A DNA stretch of 64,000 bases from Sambucus nigra (taxonomy: Eukaryota > Streptophyta > Magnoliopsida > Dipsacales > Adoxaceae): positions 77,436,751 through 77,500,750 of the forward strand of contig OX422223.1 of NCBI GenBank assembly GCA_949130495.1, given 5' to 3'. The position numbers and the translations under genes are program-made. The notes under the pieces are model-generated. The model did not search any database, was not told where the DNA came from, and saw nothing but the letters and a program-made list of their open reading frames with translations. Each line of letters starts with the position of its first letter. Within the stretch, counting starts at the first letter, position 1. Below, piece after piece: positions 11,893 to 24,457 of the stretch.

Positions 11893-12055
11893 TTGTTCAA
11901 ACGACATAAGCTTGTCGTTCGAATGACATGAAGATGTCGTTAGAATGACACCTTCAAACGACATCACTTGTCATTCGAAGGGTCGCGAGAAATGTTTCAT
12001 CTAACGACGTCCAATGTCATTCAAATGACATGCCAATGTCGTTCGAATGACATGC
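11893..12055. repeat. Palindromic GTCGTTCGAATGAC cluster in D LTR
   Basis: About eight full or half copies of GTCGTTCGAATGACAT, a near-perfect palindrome centred on TTCGAA, sit directly upstream of the TATA box. The 3' LTR has the matching cluster at about 43400-43625. The position fits an upstream promoter or enhancer element of the retrotransposon. Confidence 0.75.
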
Positions 12056-12079
12056 GCCGCCTCAAAAATTTTGTTGAGC

Positions 12080-12087
12080 TATAAATA
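12080..12087 (+). promoter_or_regulatory. TATA box of D 5' LTR
   Basis: TATAAATA, preceded by GAGC, lies 25 bp after the palindrome cluster. The same box occurs in the 3' LTR at 43650-43657. Confidence 0.7.
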
Positions 12088-12178
12088 CCTATTTTGGAGA
12101 CCTGTTTCATTAAGGCTTTTACCAATTACGTTTCTGCATATCAGCAGCAAAAGTTCTTCAATTTTTAAGGTTAAAACC

Positions 12179-12773
12179 TAGGGGTGGTCATGGTCCGGTC
12201 CGGTCCGGGTTTTGCCAATTTTTTGGACCGGACCGAATATTCGGTCCTCAATTTTTTTGGACCGAGACCGGACCGATTAATTCGATTAACCTACTAATTC
12301 GGTCCAGGCTTTTTTCTGTCCGGTCCGGGGTAAAATTCGGTCCTGACCCTATTTTAAATATATGTACATTTTATGAATGTTTTTATCTATTTTTCTCACA
12401 AATATATAACAAAAAAATAATACTCGAAACTCCAAGTGATATTTACATGGGTTTTTTTAACCCAAATAAAAAAATGTCTATACATATAGAAAATGTTCCA
12501 AATTAAATTCATAAGTTATATACATTAATTTAAAAACTATACATACGAAACACAATAACATTATTTTTATTATATATATCTGGGATTCGGTCCTGTCCGG
12601 TCCGGTCCAAATCGGTCTTTTAATATAGTGGACCGCGGACCGGACCAGTTTAATCGGTTTTTAGTTTTTGTGAACCGATTTTTGGACCGATTTCAAAATA
12701 GCCTTAATTTTCGATTCGGTCCGGTTCGGTCCAAACGGTCCATTCGGGTCGGTCTTTTTTTTGTCAACCCCTA
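12179..12773. mobile_element. hAT-type MITE rich in CCGGTCC
   Basis: Termini TAGGGGTGG and CAACCCCTA form an imperfect inverted repeat, flanked by a perfect 8-bp duplication TTAAAACC (12171-12178 and 12774-12781). The 3' LTR of D carries the empty site (GGTTAAAAACCTAG at about 43739). The 595-bp interior repeats GGACCGGACC and CGGTCCGG words near both ends and has no coding capacity. Confidence 0.85.
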
Positions 12774-13257
12774 TTAAAACCTAGTTTTTCATTCACCAAA
12801 ACATCCCAATTATTTTGTGAATCATTTGTGGAACCCAATCACTTATGTGGAAGTTTGTCTTTGTGGAGTGCCATCTATACTACTGGATTGGTAGCCCTTG
12901 CGAGTGTTGTTTGCTGATCAATTGTGGTTATTGGGGATATTTCAGGGTGTTCCTTGCTAGAGATAGAGCAACGGTTATTTGAGATTCTTGCGGGAGTCTT
13001 TGTTGATTCAAGGTTGCCGACTTTGTGGATATTCAACAGAATATTCATTGTTGTATTTCGATATAGTGTTGTAAGTTGCAATTTCGAAACTTTGTTGGAA
13101 TAAAATGTTTTGCCCTGCGGGGATTTTTTTCTCAAACTTTTTTGTTTTACATGCTTATTGATTTATTGATATAATAATATAGATGCATGTCTAGGGTTTA
13201 ATTAAATTGGGTTTAATTGGTTTAATTGAAAATTGATATTTGGTTAAATAAGTTTAA

Positions 13258-15941
13258 TGTGACACCCCTATCACCAAAATATGGGGTGGCCAACCTGATA
13301 CTCCAGTATAACAGGAGTCATGGATCGAATCATTCTCAGCATCGCAATAATATAATAAGTATACGAGATAACCACCTAATATTTTAGAAAATGGGTTGCC
13401 AAAATTTTTGTTTAATTATAATTTAAGAAAACAATTTAAACAACCCAATTTTGAAAAGAATGTGGAAACCCAAAAGACTTATATTTCATTCAAAACAATT
13501 ATACAATAAGGGGACCGAATATGCTGTCGGTCAACAGTCTCTTACAACAATATTCAACAAGTTTAGTAAATTACATAATACATTACAATAAGTAAATACA
13601 ATAGCTTGGGCAACACGCCCGAGTAAATGACCCGATCATAACTAGAGTACAAAAATGACGGCATCTATAACAACATATCCCGTAATATCCGCAAAGTATC
13701 ATGGCTACCCAAAAACACCGGAATAGGAAAATCAATACGGGCGTCCTTGCGGCGGAGCACCTGAGCAAATACATGATTCATACACAACAAGAAATATGAA
13801 CGGGTCAGGACCCAGTTTTATATGATCACCGGATGAATAAAAAGTATGGAAGTTATGAACAGTTAATCATGAATGATAGTGATGAGATTCGAACAACATA
13901 ATCACAAAGTATAAACTAAGACAATTTAAATTATTATAAATTTAATTTAGTTATGCAAGAGGATATGAATAAACATCATTAATTAAAAGACTCTATCATT
14001 TTTCACGATTTCATTTCATCTTTCCATTCCTTATCAAGAATATAATTACTATCATATGCTCTTTGTGGCATTCCATTCCTTATCAGGATTATAATCACTG
14101 TTATATGCTCTTTGTGAAATTTATCATACATCAAGTCCCACTTGATTAAGAATGGTTATATTCATAAACATATAACGATTCTAAGACCGTCCCTCCGGGT
14201 TTACCCACTGGATGCGCCCCTAAATGACTATCATCTTCCAGGGCCTATCAACCAAGACAACCTAGGCACCTATCGCAATGTCGGGAAATGGCCATATGCC
14301 TGCGGGAGAGTCATAACCACACCCGGAATTACCTCACCATCGCAGAAAACATACATAATAACCGATTATATGGCCGAGGACTATAGTCTCCCTGCATTCA
14401 ATAGTCAGGGGACATCACCTCATGTGCATACTTCCCCTATGATAGAATTTTGGAGAGGTGTGTTTAAGTAAATTATCATTTACCATATCATTACCATTTC
14501 CATTTCATTTTCATTTGCCATGTGCATGTTCATTTAATGGATATATCCCATTTTATCCGAAGCCATATGTAAATCATATCATCATTACAACCTCAATGAA
14601 TGAATAATTTCTCGATTCATTCTCCAAACATTTTAGGGTATTATTTTAACCCACCACGACTAAAATACCTAAATTGAGTTTCTAATGTCTCATAATATGA
14701 CCTTATAACTCCTACTTTCATAATGGTTAACTAATAGAAAAGAATGTCCAAACATCTATTTGTATACTCCCGGAATAACCCCCACATAACCCATGTCTAA
14801 TGTAGGGTAGTTAACTAACCCTTCTAGGGCTCTAGGACTCTAAGTTTACTTCGTACAAAAAGGTTCCTAAGTCCTAAACTTAAAAGAAAAGGATCAAAAT
14901 TGAGTTGGAAAAATAACTCAAAACAACAAGGTTCCCGAATCGATTCTCCCAAAAGTGAATCGATTCGGAGGACAAATTCCAGTTTCTGCCTTGGTCGAAT
15001 CGATTCACCCTTAACCCGTATCGATTCGGGCTTGCAAACCTGTAACTTGACCCCTAAGCGAATCGATTCGCCCTAGGTACGAATCGATTAGACCCTGCGA
15101 TTTGGCGAAGGATGGGACTACGGGTTATGAACCCTGGTTTTCCCCAAAACTCAAATCTCTTCCATTTTTTACACACATCCATCAACATTTATCTACCCAA
15201 AATTATCCTACATGTTTATCAACTACCATAATCCACAATTCCATCAATATAAACCATGATTAGGGTTCAAACCCCATAAAATCCATATTTGTTCCATTAA
15301 TGCTAATACACAACTATCACACAATTTACCCATCTTAAACCATATTTTAGAAAGTAGAAAACTTGCCTTGAGTTTGAAATATCATATTCTCTCTTGTTAG
15401 AAGCAATCCCAAATCTTCAATTTTCAATCTCTCTTTTCTCCACAAGTTCTCTTCTTCTCTCTTTCTCTCTAGGTTAATAAATGCACTTAAGAGAAATAAA
15501 TGAGGTGCAAGACTAAATCGTGGCATTAGTCTAAAATTCCCAACTTAAATGGTTAATACCACATTAAAATGACTCGCACCTACGCGTTTAAGTCAAAACC
15601 AGTCAAAAGTGATCGAATCATGAAAATACAATATGGCACTTATTTTGACTATCTCGCACATTTCGGGACTAACTACGCCCTATAAATTGGCATCCGACAA
15701 TTTTATAAATCATTTCAAGTCCCGGTTTCATTTAAACCATAAATGTCATTTTAAAGCACATGACACTATAAAACGCAACATGATGATATTTACTTACACA
15801 TATAGTAAATATGCAATAATCTAGTAAATATGTTCCATTAACTCATTTAATTCATATTTATTCCATCATCCATATTTTATATAATTACTTCATGCAGTAA
15901 ATTAATATAAAATAAGTTTCTGAAAAGCGAGGGTTATTACA
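13258..15941 (-). mobile_element. Element B 3' LTR
   Basis: 2684 bp, running from TGTGACACCCC to GGGTTATTACA on the plus strand. It is the uninterrupted copy and shows where element C entered the other LTR (site equivalent to about 14237). Confidence 0.93.
14936..15091. repeat. CGAATCGATTCG palindrome cluster in B LTR
   Basis: Six copies of the palindrome CGAATCGATTCG or one-base variants lie within 156 bp. The other LTR holds six at 38138-38316. On the minus (sense) strand the cluster is several hundred bases downstream of a TTTATTAACC/GA-rich stretch that looks like the transcription start region. Confidence 0.8.
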
Positions 15942-15942
15942 T

Positions 15943-15955
15943 ACTCCCCCCCTTA
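15943..15955 (-). other. Element B polypurine tract
   Basis: The minus strand reads AAGGGGGGGAGTA directly before the 3' LTR, the primer for plus-strand DNA synthesis. Confidence 0.85.
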
Positions 15956-15971
15956 TGAGGGAATTTTGCCC

Positions 15972-16640
15972 TCAAAATTCAAGCGTACCTTGCAAGAAGA
16001 GATGCGGATACTTTTCCCGCATGTCATCCTCACTCTCCCACATCGATTCCTTGGCGTTGTGATGACTCCATTGGACTCGCACCAAGGGCACCACTCGAGA
16101 TCTCAACCTACGCTCCCCAAGATCTAAGATTGCAACCGGTTATTCTTCATATGAAATATCAGGTTGCAAATCGATATCCTCAAAAGCAATATGCCAAAGG
16201 GAACCTTCACACCTCTTATACTTCTTCAAAGAAGAAACATGGAACACATCATGGATTTGTTGTAAGTGTTCTGGTAAGGCAAGTTGATACACCATTGGAC
16301 CTACCTTGACAATAATAGGAAAAGATTCAACATAATGCGGCGCAAGCTTTCCTTTTTTTCTGGATCGCTTTATATCGTTCATTGGTGACACTCGCACCAA
16401 GACTTGATCCCCAATTTCCAACTCTATATGCCTTATATTCGCATCGGCATAACTTTTTTGGCGATCTTGAGCTATCCGAATGCGATTCGGGATGAGTTCA
16501 ATCTTGGAAGAAGTATCCTGGATCATTTTAGGCCCAAAAAACTTATTATTGCCCTCCTCCAACCAAAAAGTGGGTGATCTACATGGCCTACCATAAAGGG
16601 CTTCATAGGGCGCCATTCCAATAGTGAATTAGTACGAATT
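15972..16640 (-). pseudogene. Element B pol, C-terminal integrase and chromodomain part
   Basis: Starting at the A insertion site the frame reads [18 protein letters not shown], the conserved end of the integrase core. It continues through KLAPHYVESFPI and HDVFHVSSLKKY, to a stop after DIDLQPDISYEE at 16140. Beyond that stop the same frame continues with PVAILDLGERRLRS and VQWSHHNAKESMWE, the chromodomain-like tail of chromoviruses, and ends near 15972. It corresponds residue by residue to the end of element A's polyprotein. Another stop lies near the junction where A has Gln. The upstream half of the gene is at 27418-31367. Confidence 0.9.
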
Positions 16641-19600
16641 TGTAATACCCCGTACTTTTGGCTATATTTATTTTTGGGATTAATTAATTAAATTGGGTAT
16701 TAATTGGAAATTAATCCGGGTTAAAAATACTAATGTGATGCGAATTGGTATTTGATTATGTGCATATATGATTATATATGTATCTGGTATTAAAAAAAAA
16801 AAAAATTGTCGTGAGATTTATATACGGCATTTTAGAAATTTTGTTGAGACGCGTGGGACCGCCGCGTCACGGTATATTATTTTGATAATAGTGAATTTAA
16901 AATTTATAATCCGTATGGTCGTTTTGAGTGCGTCAACGCGTCCGGAAGGGTTGAGATAGTCAGAAAACACTAGCCGGGGGTATAGTTTGGGTCCCGGGGT
17001 ATTTTTAGGCCATACCGGCAACTTAAAGGGTATTTTAGTAATTTGGTATTTTTGGGTAATTAAAAGTGACGAAAATGGAGAGTTGTAATCTGATAAGGAT
17101 TGACCCAACCAACCTTTATTAACCCCATAAGCTACGTAGGTTATCATTTAGTCTTCCAACTCTCCCAAAGCAAACCCTAGCCACCATAGCCATCTTTTGG
17201 AGAAGAAAGCTTGGAGAAGGAGAGAGAGAGAGGAATTCTGCAGAGATTCTTCACCAAATCAACACCAAATCCGAAATCAAACCAAGGCAAGTGATTTATT
17301 CCATTTAAATTTCAGAGAATGCTTCTTCCATGTTAGATTATTCATAAATTTTGTATGTTCTTGGAAGATAATGAAAAACCCATAAGATTGGAGTTATTAG
17401 TTTGAATTTTGGGATATAGGTTGCATGTAGAATGTTACTGGACGATCATATTATGTGAATTACTGCCTTTTGTAATACCAAAAATGGATTTAAGATGAGG
17501 TTCATGACTGTTCTTGAGAAAAATCAGAAAAACTAGGTTTTTGATGAAGATTGATCCATATGTAGCCTATAGTTGTTGAAATATTGATTTATGGACGTTA
17601 GTAATATTGTAGGATTGTTATATGACATTACTATAACGTTATATTTGAGAATCACACGTTAGAAATAAGTTTTGGGACGTTTTCAAACCTGCAGAACGAA
17701 GCAGTCCGTAGCCATACCTGTTCGATCGATCGATCGACATTCATCAGTCGATCGATCGACTAGATCGATCGATCGATATTCATAGGTCGATCGATCGACC
17801 TTCCCAGAATGAGTAAAATTTTCCTTAATTTGATTTTAATGGTGGAAACCCTCGGAGAATACGTTTGGAGAACTTATGAATACCCTCAACCTTAAGGAGA
17901 CCAGTAGGTGTGATTATTATTATAGTGGACTTTAATTAGAATGCAATTCGAGGAATTATTCTAGATTATTAAAATTCGTGAAGCGAGATAAAGTTTAGGT
18001 TAATAGTGTAAAATTTGAATAAGTTGATGAAATAAGGTTTGGGGCAGAAGTAAAGACCTTAGGCATAAAGATATCATATGTGAGAATTATGGGAACTTAG
18101 TAGTCTATTCGAGATAGGTTTTAAGTTTAAGGAATTACGACGTGAGACGTGTCGACTATTTAAATTATAAACTATCGGATTACTTGAATTATATAAGTTT
18201 GGAATAATGGTATAATGATGAAGGAAATACCTTATTAATATGGTGATATCTAAGATGTGTGAATGCTTAGTATATAGTTTATGTGTATAACATACCTACC
18301 ATACTTGCTATCACGGGGGAGGTTTGCGTTCGCTTAGGACCCTCTAATCCTTGTGTGCCTACGGGGGGGATTTAGACTGGTACCTTGATGAACATAGATC
18401 ATAGAAGGACTTATTGTGATATTAATAAGTCTGCATGACCATGGGAGCGTAGGTATGTGCGTGACCCATGTGATGGTGACTGTGTTCGCCTCCATTATTT
18501 GTGATGTTGTTATCAGTAAACTATTCCTGAGAGATTCGGAATATGTAATCCTTATGTACGTGATGTACCGGGATGGATAGCAGAGTATGTGTGCACCATA
18601 GCTTAGATTGCGGGGTGCTTGTATCGTATATTTATGATGTGAATAATATACATTATATTAATGGGAATCCTCATGTTAATGTTGTAAAAATATTACGGTA
18701 TTGTTTCGAGTTATATAATGAGTTAGCTGATAGTTATATCAATGGCATAGTTAGTAACTGAGTTTACGTTAAACCCCTATTATATTACGAGCGTTGTTAT
18801 GTTAAATTAACCGAGTAAAATGGATAGAACCTTTGGCAGTCTAGCTAGTTATGTTGTCACTTAGCTAGTAGTACGGGTAGTTATAGATGGGTATTTGCGT
18901 TAGGAGTGCACAGTTAGACGAGAGGTGAGAATATAATGTGAGTGCACGTCCTAACATGTACTTTGCATTTAATGTTTTAAATGTTTTTAAAGCACTTGCA
19001 GGTTTTTAAAATATAACACATTCGGGCTCTGACCCGTTTGCTTTTCAAATCTCTTTTTCTTGTAAAACCTTTTTAGGTGCCCAGCCACAAGGACACCAAG
19101 CATAGGATTCTCATTCAGGTGACGAGCTGTAGCTGTTTGTGGAAGCTACAGGGATTTGCATGTAGACGCTTCTCTCATTTGGATTCCAGTCTCAGCATCT
19201 ATCAGTTGTAGGGCATGTTGCCCAATTCTATTAGACATTTTTACATTTCAGTTTTCAGACTCTAGCATGTATTGCTCAGTATTCAGTTTTAGTTATTTAT
19301 TTCAGTTTACTTATCAGTTGTGGGATTTGTATTGAGGAGTTTTTCCTCCCGAGTTTATTTACATTTTGTGATGGTTATTCGTTTTACTTCAGTATGGTGA
19401 ATGGTGTTATTTAGTTATTCATTACTCTTGTTGCATGTTAATCAGATTTAATAAAATTTGGCACTTACTTTTTAAATACTAGGTGGTTAGTAATAATAAA
19501 ACGTTTTCGACAGTGATGCTATTAACTGAGCCAACTTGGCATTTTGAATTAATTTTATAAAGGAGTAGCTACCCGGTGTTTAATTAGTCGGGGTGTCACA
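16641..19600 (+). mobile_element. Element A 5' LTR
   Basis: Runs from TGTAATACCCCGTACT to GGGTGTCACA. A CTTTATTAACCCC stretch at about 17118 followed by a C/A-rich leader with AACCCTAGCCACC suggests the transcription start lies near 17140-17170. A 62-codon upstream frame starts at 17197 in both LTRs, and a possible GC-type splice donor (CAAG|GCAAGT) is at 17286/17287. Confidence 0.95.
17721..17800. repeat. TCGATCGATCGA cluster in A LTR
   Basis: Four GATCGATCGA-type palindromes of 14-18 bp, spaced by ATTCAT words; the 3' LTR has the same array at 25538-25617. It lies about 570 bp downstream of the presumed transcription start, so it would be present in the leader RNA. Confidence 0.85.
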
Positions 19601-19602
19601 GG

Positions 19603-19614
19603 TGGTATCAGAGC
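19603..19614 (+). other. Element A primer binding site
   Basis: TGGTATCAGAGC two bases after the 5' LTR, complementary to the 3' end of initiator-Met tRNA. Confidence 0.95.
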
Positions 19615-19783
19615 ATCAGGTTCTAGTGTCCTTTAGGATCTGTATGGCTATTATGTTTCCGCTACGTTTTCTTTGATATAGAGCCCTATATTTTAGGACT
19701 GTTGTACTCTTTTGTGTGTACGTTTCGTTCTTCAGCTATTTTGAAGTTTATCTGTAGACTTATAAACTTTGTTCTTATTTCAG

Positions 19784-22700
19784 ATGCCTCCACGACGTGC
19801 ACGACGAGTTCCCAGGAATGCAATGCCCGAACCCCAGCCCGCTCCAGTTCAGGGCATGTTGAACGCCACTGAGGTTGCAGCTATAGTAGCTCAAGCGGTA
19901 AATGCCGCGATTGCCGTGATTCAGCAGGCACCGCCTCAGGCGCCGGTTGCCGCGCCAGTACAGGTTAATGCATTCCCGTCTGCTTGGGAGCGTGTACGTG
20001 ACGCTTTTCAGAAAGCGCATCCGCCAGAGTTTGCAGGAAGCTCAGATGTGGTTGTCTCGAGCCAATGGAGGAAGGACATGCAGAGGCATTTGAGGATGCA
20101 TGAGTGCACAGATGTTCAGAAACAGGTACTAGCTACTTTCAAGCTAGTGGGATCTGCACTACAGTGGTGGGAGTCTATCACCACCGCGGAGGAGAGGGAT
20201 ACCCTCACCATTCAGGAGTTCTGGGTGCGGTTTGACCGCAAGTACTTTCCATCCGCAGTTCATACAGAGATGAGGAGGAAGCTGATGAGTTTGAAACAGG
20301 AGGGCAAGACAGTGGCCGAGTATGAGGCCGAGTTCACTAACCTATTGAATATCGTTCCAGACGAGATTCCAACAGAGAAGAAGAAGATAGAGAAGTTCAC
20401 TGATGGGTTGAATTGGAGGATCCGTCAGCATCTGCTAGGGAACCTATCGTTGGCCACGTATTCTGATGTGGTTAACGCTGCACTATTGCACTGCCAGGAC
20501 CACCGTTTTCATATGGCCGAGGGCAAGCGGTCAGGGGAGTCTAGCCATCAGGGCAGGACTGGAGGACATGGTGCCAGCGGGGCACAGACCGGTCAGGGGC
20601 AGAGACAGACTGAGCAGGGTACCCAGCAGGGGGACAATAAGAGGTTCCGGTCAGGGAACTACAGGCAGGGACAGGGAGGTTTCCGCCAGGGCCATCAGGG
20701 TCCAAACGGCCATCAGGGCCAGCAGGGACAGAATGGGCAGCAGTTTCATCAGGGCCAGCAGGGCCAAGGGAGGAATGGTAACGGCCACCAGGGCCGGGGA
20801 CAACAGGGGCAGAGGGGAGGGAACTTCCCAGGGAAGTGTTTCACTTGTGGCAAGACTGGCCATAAGAAGCAGGATTGTCCTGATAGGGGCAGGGCCCCAC
20901 AGCAGCAGCAGGGTGCTCGCCAGGAGCCACAGAGACCTATGTTTCCCGCCGCTCTTCCTGCACCGCCACAGATGGCAGCATTGCCACCCATTCCAGCAGT
21001 CCCACCTCAGCAGGGGCAGCTACAGTATGGACGTGTCTACAACGTTCACCAGGCTGCAGTTCCACAGGCACCGCCCGCGATCGAGGGTACGTTTCCTATC
21101 CATGGCACTATGGGTCAGGTGTTATTTGATACGGGTGCTACACACTGTTTTATTGCTACACACTTCGTGAAAACTTTAGGATTGTTAGCTACGGCAGAGA
21201 GCACAGTGACGTGTGTCGACTCACCATTGGGGAGTGGGTCACTTATTTTCTTTATATGCCGGGGAGTGGGAGTAGAGGTTGGTGGTTTGGTATTACCTGC
21301 GGACATGTTAGTGTTAGACATGCATGTTCACGATGTGATCATCGGTATGGATTGGCTCGTAGCATATAGGGCCATGATTGATTGCTTCAGCGGGAGCATT
21401 GTTTTTGCCATTCCGGGGCAAGAGATGTTTATAGTGGCGATGCCTCGCCCAGAGGGAGGATCGACCGCTCATCTGTATTACATTGAGGAGGATACCTCTA
21501 GGGAGGTTTTTATTCCTTTAGATTCGATCCCGGTTGTCAGGGAGTATTCAGATGTGTTTCAGGAGATACCAGGCTTACCACCCAGTCGAGAGATAGACTT
21601 CGTTATAGACTTGCTACCGGGTATGAGACCTATAGCACGTGCACCGTACCGTATGGCTCCGGCTGAAATGCGAGAGTTACGGGATCAGATAGAGCAGCTG
21701 TTAGGGCAGGGCTTTATTCGTAGGAGTACCTCACCTTGGGGCGCTCCAGTTTTGTTTGTGAAGAAGAGAGATGGTTCACTGAGATTGTGCGTGGACTACC
21801 GAGAGTTGAATAAGGTCACGATACGGAATAAGTATCCGTTGCCTCGAATCGATGACTTATTCGACCAGTTGAGAGGAGCTTCTTTCTTCTCGAAGATTGA
21901 TTTGAGATCGGGATACCATCAGTTGCGTATCAGGGAGGAGGATGTCTCGAAGACTGCGTTCTTGTCGAGATATGGTTCTTACGAGTTTCGGGTTATGCCT
22001 TTCGGCTTGACCAACGCTCCAGCAGTGTTTATGGACTTGATGAACAGAGTGTTCAGGGATTTCCTAGACCAGTTTGTCATTGTCTTTATTGATGATATCC
22101 TGGTTTACTTTCAGACAGAGGAGGAGCACGCCGAGCATTTGAGGCAGGTTTTGCAGACACTTCGTCAGAACGAGCTGTATGCAAAATATGAGAAGTGCGG
22201 GTTTTGGCTGAAGGAAGTCCAGTTCTTGGGTCACATTATTTCCAACCAGGGAATATCAGTTGATCCGGGGAAGGTGTCAGCGGTGAGGGAGTGGGGACAG
22301 CCCACGACACCAACAGAGATTCGTAGTTTCTTGGGCTTAGCAGGATACTACTGGAGGTTTATTCGGGGTTTCTCGGAGATAGCGGGCCCCTTGACACATC
22401 TTACTCGTAAAGGTGTGCCATATATCTGGAGTGATGCCTATCAGTTGGCATTCGATGAATTGAAGGACAAATTGACCTCAGCACCTGTGTTAGCATTGCC
22501 GAGACCGGGAGTTGAATATTTAGTTTACACTGATGCGTCTTTGCAAGGATTGGGAGGTGTATTACAGCAGGAGAGACAGGCCATAGCTTATGCTTCCCGT
22601 AAGCTTAAGCCTCATGAGAAGAATTACCCCACGCATGATTTGGAGTTGGCAGCAGTGGTATTTACCTTACGGATTTGGAGGCACTATCTTTTGGGGGAGA

Positions 22701-24415
22701 AGTTTCAGCTGTTCACGGATCACAAGTCACTACAGTATCTGTTCACGCAGAAGGAATTGAATATGCGGCAGCATAGGTGGCTTGAATTTGTGAAGGACTA
22801 CCAGTTCGACATCCAGTACCACCCGGGTAAGGCTAACGTGGTAGCAGACGCATTGAGCCGCAGACCAGCAGATGAGGTGGCAGAGGTGTGGAAAGCTAAG
22901 TGGAAGGAATTGGGACACCAGGATGCAGTGGCCCGATCTTTCATGTCTGTGATGACCGTTACCCCACAGATTGTCACAAAGGTAGTACGGGCACAAGCAA
23001 ATGACTCGTTCTGTCAGGAACAGATAGTTCGATTGCTAGCAGAGGGAGCCGAGTCCTATACCGTTAGCTCAGACGGGGGATTGCGCTTCAATAGTAGGTT
23101 AGTAGTTCCGGAAGGGGAAGAATTGCGACACGATGTTATGGCTGAGTCGCACGGCTCACGGTTCGCGGTACACCCCGGAGGGGACAAAATGTACCAAGAC
23201 ATGAGGCGACAGTATTGGTGGAGCGGTATGAAGAGAGATATCGCTGAGTTTGTCTCGAAATGCGGCACTTGTCAGCTCGTAAAAGTGGATCATCAGAGAC
23301 CAGCAGGATTGCTACAGCCATTGGAGGTTCCGGTGTGGATGTGGGAGAGCATATCCATGGATTTTTACACGGGGTTGCCTACGTCGCAGAGGGGTCATGA
23401 CTCCGTTTGGGTAATTGTGGACAGGTTGTCCAAGGTCGCTCACTTCTTACCCGTAAGGACTGACTACACTACGGGACAGTATGCCCAGCTTTTCATTTCA
23501 GAGATTGTGAGACTTCACGGTGTGCCCCTGAATATCGTGTCTGACAGAGACAAGATATTTGTTTCGAGGTTTTGGGAGAGTTTCCAGGAGGCCATGGGCA
23601 CGGAATTGCGGTTGAGTACGGCTTATCACCCGCAGACTGATGGGCAGACTGAGCGCACCAATCAGATGTTGGAAGACATGCTACGCATGTGCATTATTGA
23701 CTTTGGGGGTGGATGGGAGCAGTACCTTCCACTGGTGGAGTTTGCTTACAACAACTCCTATCAGTTCACGATTGGCATGGCCCCGTTTGAGGAATTGTAC
23801 GGTAGACCTTGTCGTTCCCCAGCATGTTGGTTGGAGGTGGGGGACAACAAACTACTTGGGCCGAAAGTAATTCAGGACACTTCGGCAAGGATTGAGCTGA
23901 TTCGGAGTCGCATTCGGGTAGCTCAAGACAGGCAGAAAAGTTATGCTGACGCAAAGAGATTTTTCAGAGAGTTCCAAGTGGGGGACCAGGTTTTACTCAG
24001 GGTATCTCCTATGAAGGGGATTATGCGTTTCGGGAAGAAGGGGAAGTTGGCACCGAGGTATGTGGGGTCGTTTCCTATTATTGAGCGGATCGGACCGGTT
24101 GCGTATAGACTCGGGTTACTGGAGCATTTGCATCGGATTCACGATGTGTTCCATATTTCCTCGCTGAGGAAATACCTTAGAGATGATTTGGCTCATTCTC
24201 ACATTGCTGTGGAGGACATCGATCTCCAGCCGGATAGCTCCTACGTGGAGGGGCCAATTGCTATTTTGGACCGAAGCGAGAGGAAACTGCGGTCAAAGAT
24301 AGTCCCGTTAGTGCGTGTTCAGTGGCGACATCACAATGTCGAGGAGTCCACATGGGAGCGCGAGGATGAAATGCGCAAGCGTTATCCAGAACTGTTTTTA
24401 GCAGGTACTTTCTAG
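19784..24415 (+). CDS. Gag-pol polyprotein of element A
   Basis: An uninterrupted 1543-residue frame. I chose the ATG at 19784 ([10 protein letters not shown]) because element B begins the same way (MPPKRGRP); an in-frame ATG lies five codons upstream. In order: retroviral-type gag domain (about 65-225), a Gly/Gln-rich linker (about 245-345), a CCHC knuckle from Cys352 ([14 protein letters not shown]), aspartic protease with DTG at 449, RT with the first Asp at 706 ([12 protein letters not shown]) and the FIDD pair at 770-771, RNase H (TDAS, Asp917), and integrase with an HHCC finger and DD35E at Asp1193, Asp1254 and Glu1290. A chromodomain-like tail (about 1489-1537, [12 protein letters not shown]) ends it. 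This order and tail place it among Tekay/Del-type chromoviruses. No catalytic residue is missing. A TTCTTATTTCAG acceptor-like sequence abuts the start codon. Confidence 0.96.
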   Translation: MPPRRARRVPRNAMPEPQPAPVQGMLNATEVAAIVAQAVNAAIAVIQQAPPQAPVAAPVQVNAFPSAWERVRDAFQKAHPPEFAGSSDVVVSSQWRKDMQRHLRMHECTDVQKQVLATFKLVGSALQWWESITTAEERDTLTIQEFWVRFDRKYFPSAVHTEMRRKLMSLKQEGKTVAEYEAEFTNLLNIVPDEIPTEKKKIEKFTDGLNWRIRQHLLGNLSLATYSDVVNAALLHCQDHRFHMAEGKRSGESSHQGRTGGHGASGAQTGQGQRQTEQGTQQGDNKRFRSGNYRQGQGGFRQGHQGPNGHQGQQGQNGQQFHQGQQGQGRNGNGHQGRGQQGQRGGNFPGKCFTCGKTGHKKQDCPDRGRAPQQQQGARQEPQRPMFPAALPAPPQMAALPPIPAVPPQQGQLQYGRVYNVHQAAVPQAPPAIEGTFPIHGTMGQVLFDTGATHCFIATHFVKTLGLLATAESTVTCVDSPLGSGSLIFFICRGVGVEVGGLVLPADMLVLDMHVHDVIIGMDWLVAYRAMIDCFSGSIVFAIPGQEMFIVAMPRPEGGSTAHLYYIEEDTSREVFIPLDSIPVVREYSDVFQEIPGLPPSREIDFVIDLLPGMRPIARAPYRMAPAEMRELRDQIEQLLGQGFIRRSTSPWGAPVLFVKKRDGSLRLCVDYRELNKVTIRNKYPLPRIDDLFDQLRGASFFSKIDLRSGYHQLRIREEDVSKTAFLSRYGSYEFRVMPFGLTNAPAVFMDLMNRVFRDFLDQFVIVFIDDILVYFQTEEEHAEHLRQVLQTLRQNELYAKYEKCGFWLKEVQFLGHIISNQGISVDPGKVSAVREWGQPTTPTEIRSFLGLAGYYWRFIRGFSEIAGPLTHLTRKGVPYIWSDAYQLAFDELKDKLTSAPVLALPRPGVEYLVYTDASLQGLGGVLQQERQAIAYASRKLKPHEKNYPTHDLELAAVVFTLRIWRHYLLGEKFQLFTDHKSLQYLFTQKELNMRQHRWLEFVKDYQFDIQYHPGKANVVADALSRRPADEVAEVWKAKWKELGHQDAVARSFMSVMTVTPQIVTKVVRAQANDSFCQEQIVRLLAEGAESYTVSSDGGLRFNSRLVVPEGEELRHDVMAESHGSRFAVHPGGDKMYQDMRRQYWWSGMKRDIAEFVSKCGTCQLVKVDHQRPAGLLQPLEVPVWMWESISMDFYTGLPTSQRGHDSVWVIVDRLSKVAHFLPVRTDYTTGQYAQLFISEIVRLHGVPLNIVSDRDKIFVSRFWESFQEAMGTELRLSTAYHPQTDGQTERTNQMLEDMLRMCIIDFGGGWEQYLPLVEFAYNNSYQFTIGMAPFEELYGRPCRSPACWLEVGDNKLLGPKVIQDTSARIELIRSRIRVAQDRQKSYADAKRFFREFQVGDQVLLRVSPMKGIMRFGKKGKLAPRYVGSFPIIERIGPVAYRLGLLEHLHRIHDVFHISSLRKYLRDDLAHSHIAVEDIDLQPDSSYVEGPIAILDRSERKLRSKIVPLVRVQWRHHNVEESTWEREDEMRKRYPELFLAGTF

Positions 24416-24445
24416 TTTCGAATTTCGGGACGAAATTCAGTTATT

Positions 24446-24457
24446 AGGGGGGAAGTA
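24446..24457 (+). other. Element A polypurine tract
   Basis: AGGGGGGAAGTA directly before the 3' LTR. Confidence 0.9.

Larger units (their letters stand above)
11605..13257 (+). mobile_element. Element D 5' LTR, left part
   Basis: Aligns with 43102-44200, apart from the MITE at 12179-12773. It is cut at 13257 by element B; the remaining 51 bp of the LTR resume at 39173 (39168-39172 duplicates TTTAA). Confidence 0.85.

Noticed and set aside
13583..13774. 63-codon minus-strand frame in B's LTR (also 31873-32064)
   Set aside because: Cysteine-rich, but it is LTR sequence and diverges between the copies without sign of selection.
16818..17147. 109-codon minus-strand frame in A's LTR, repeated at 24635-24964
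   Set aside because: Present twice only because the LTRs are identical; it runs opposite to the element's transcription and shows no domain.
17721..17800. CRISPR-like regular repeats
   Set aside because: Units are short palindromes with near-identical spacers in a plant LTR; no CRISPR features.
20466..21170. 234-codon plus-strand frame overlapping A's gag
   Set aside because: A shadow of the Gly/Gln-rich gag linker in another frame; Arg/Ser low complexity only.
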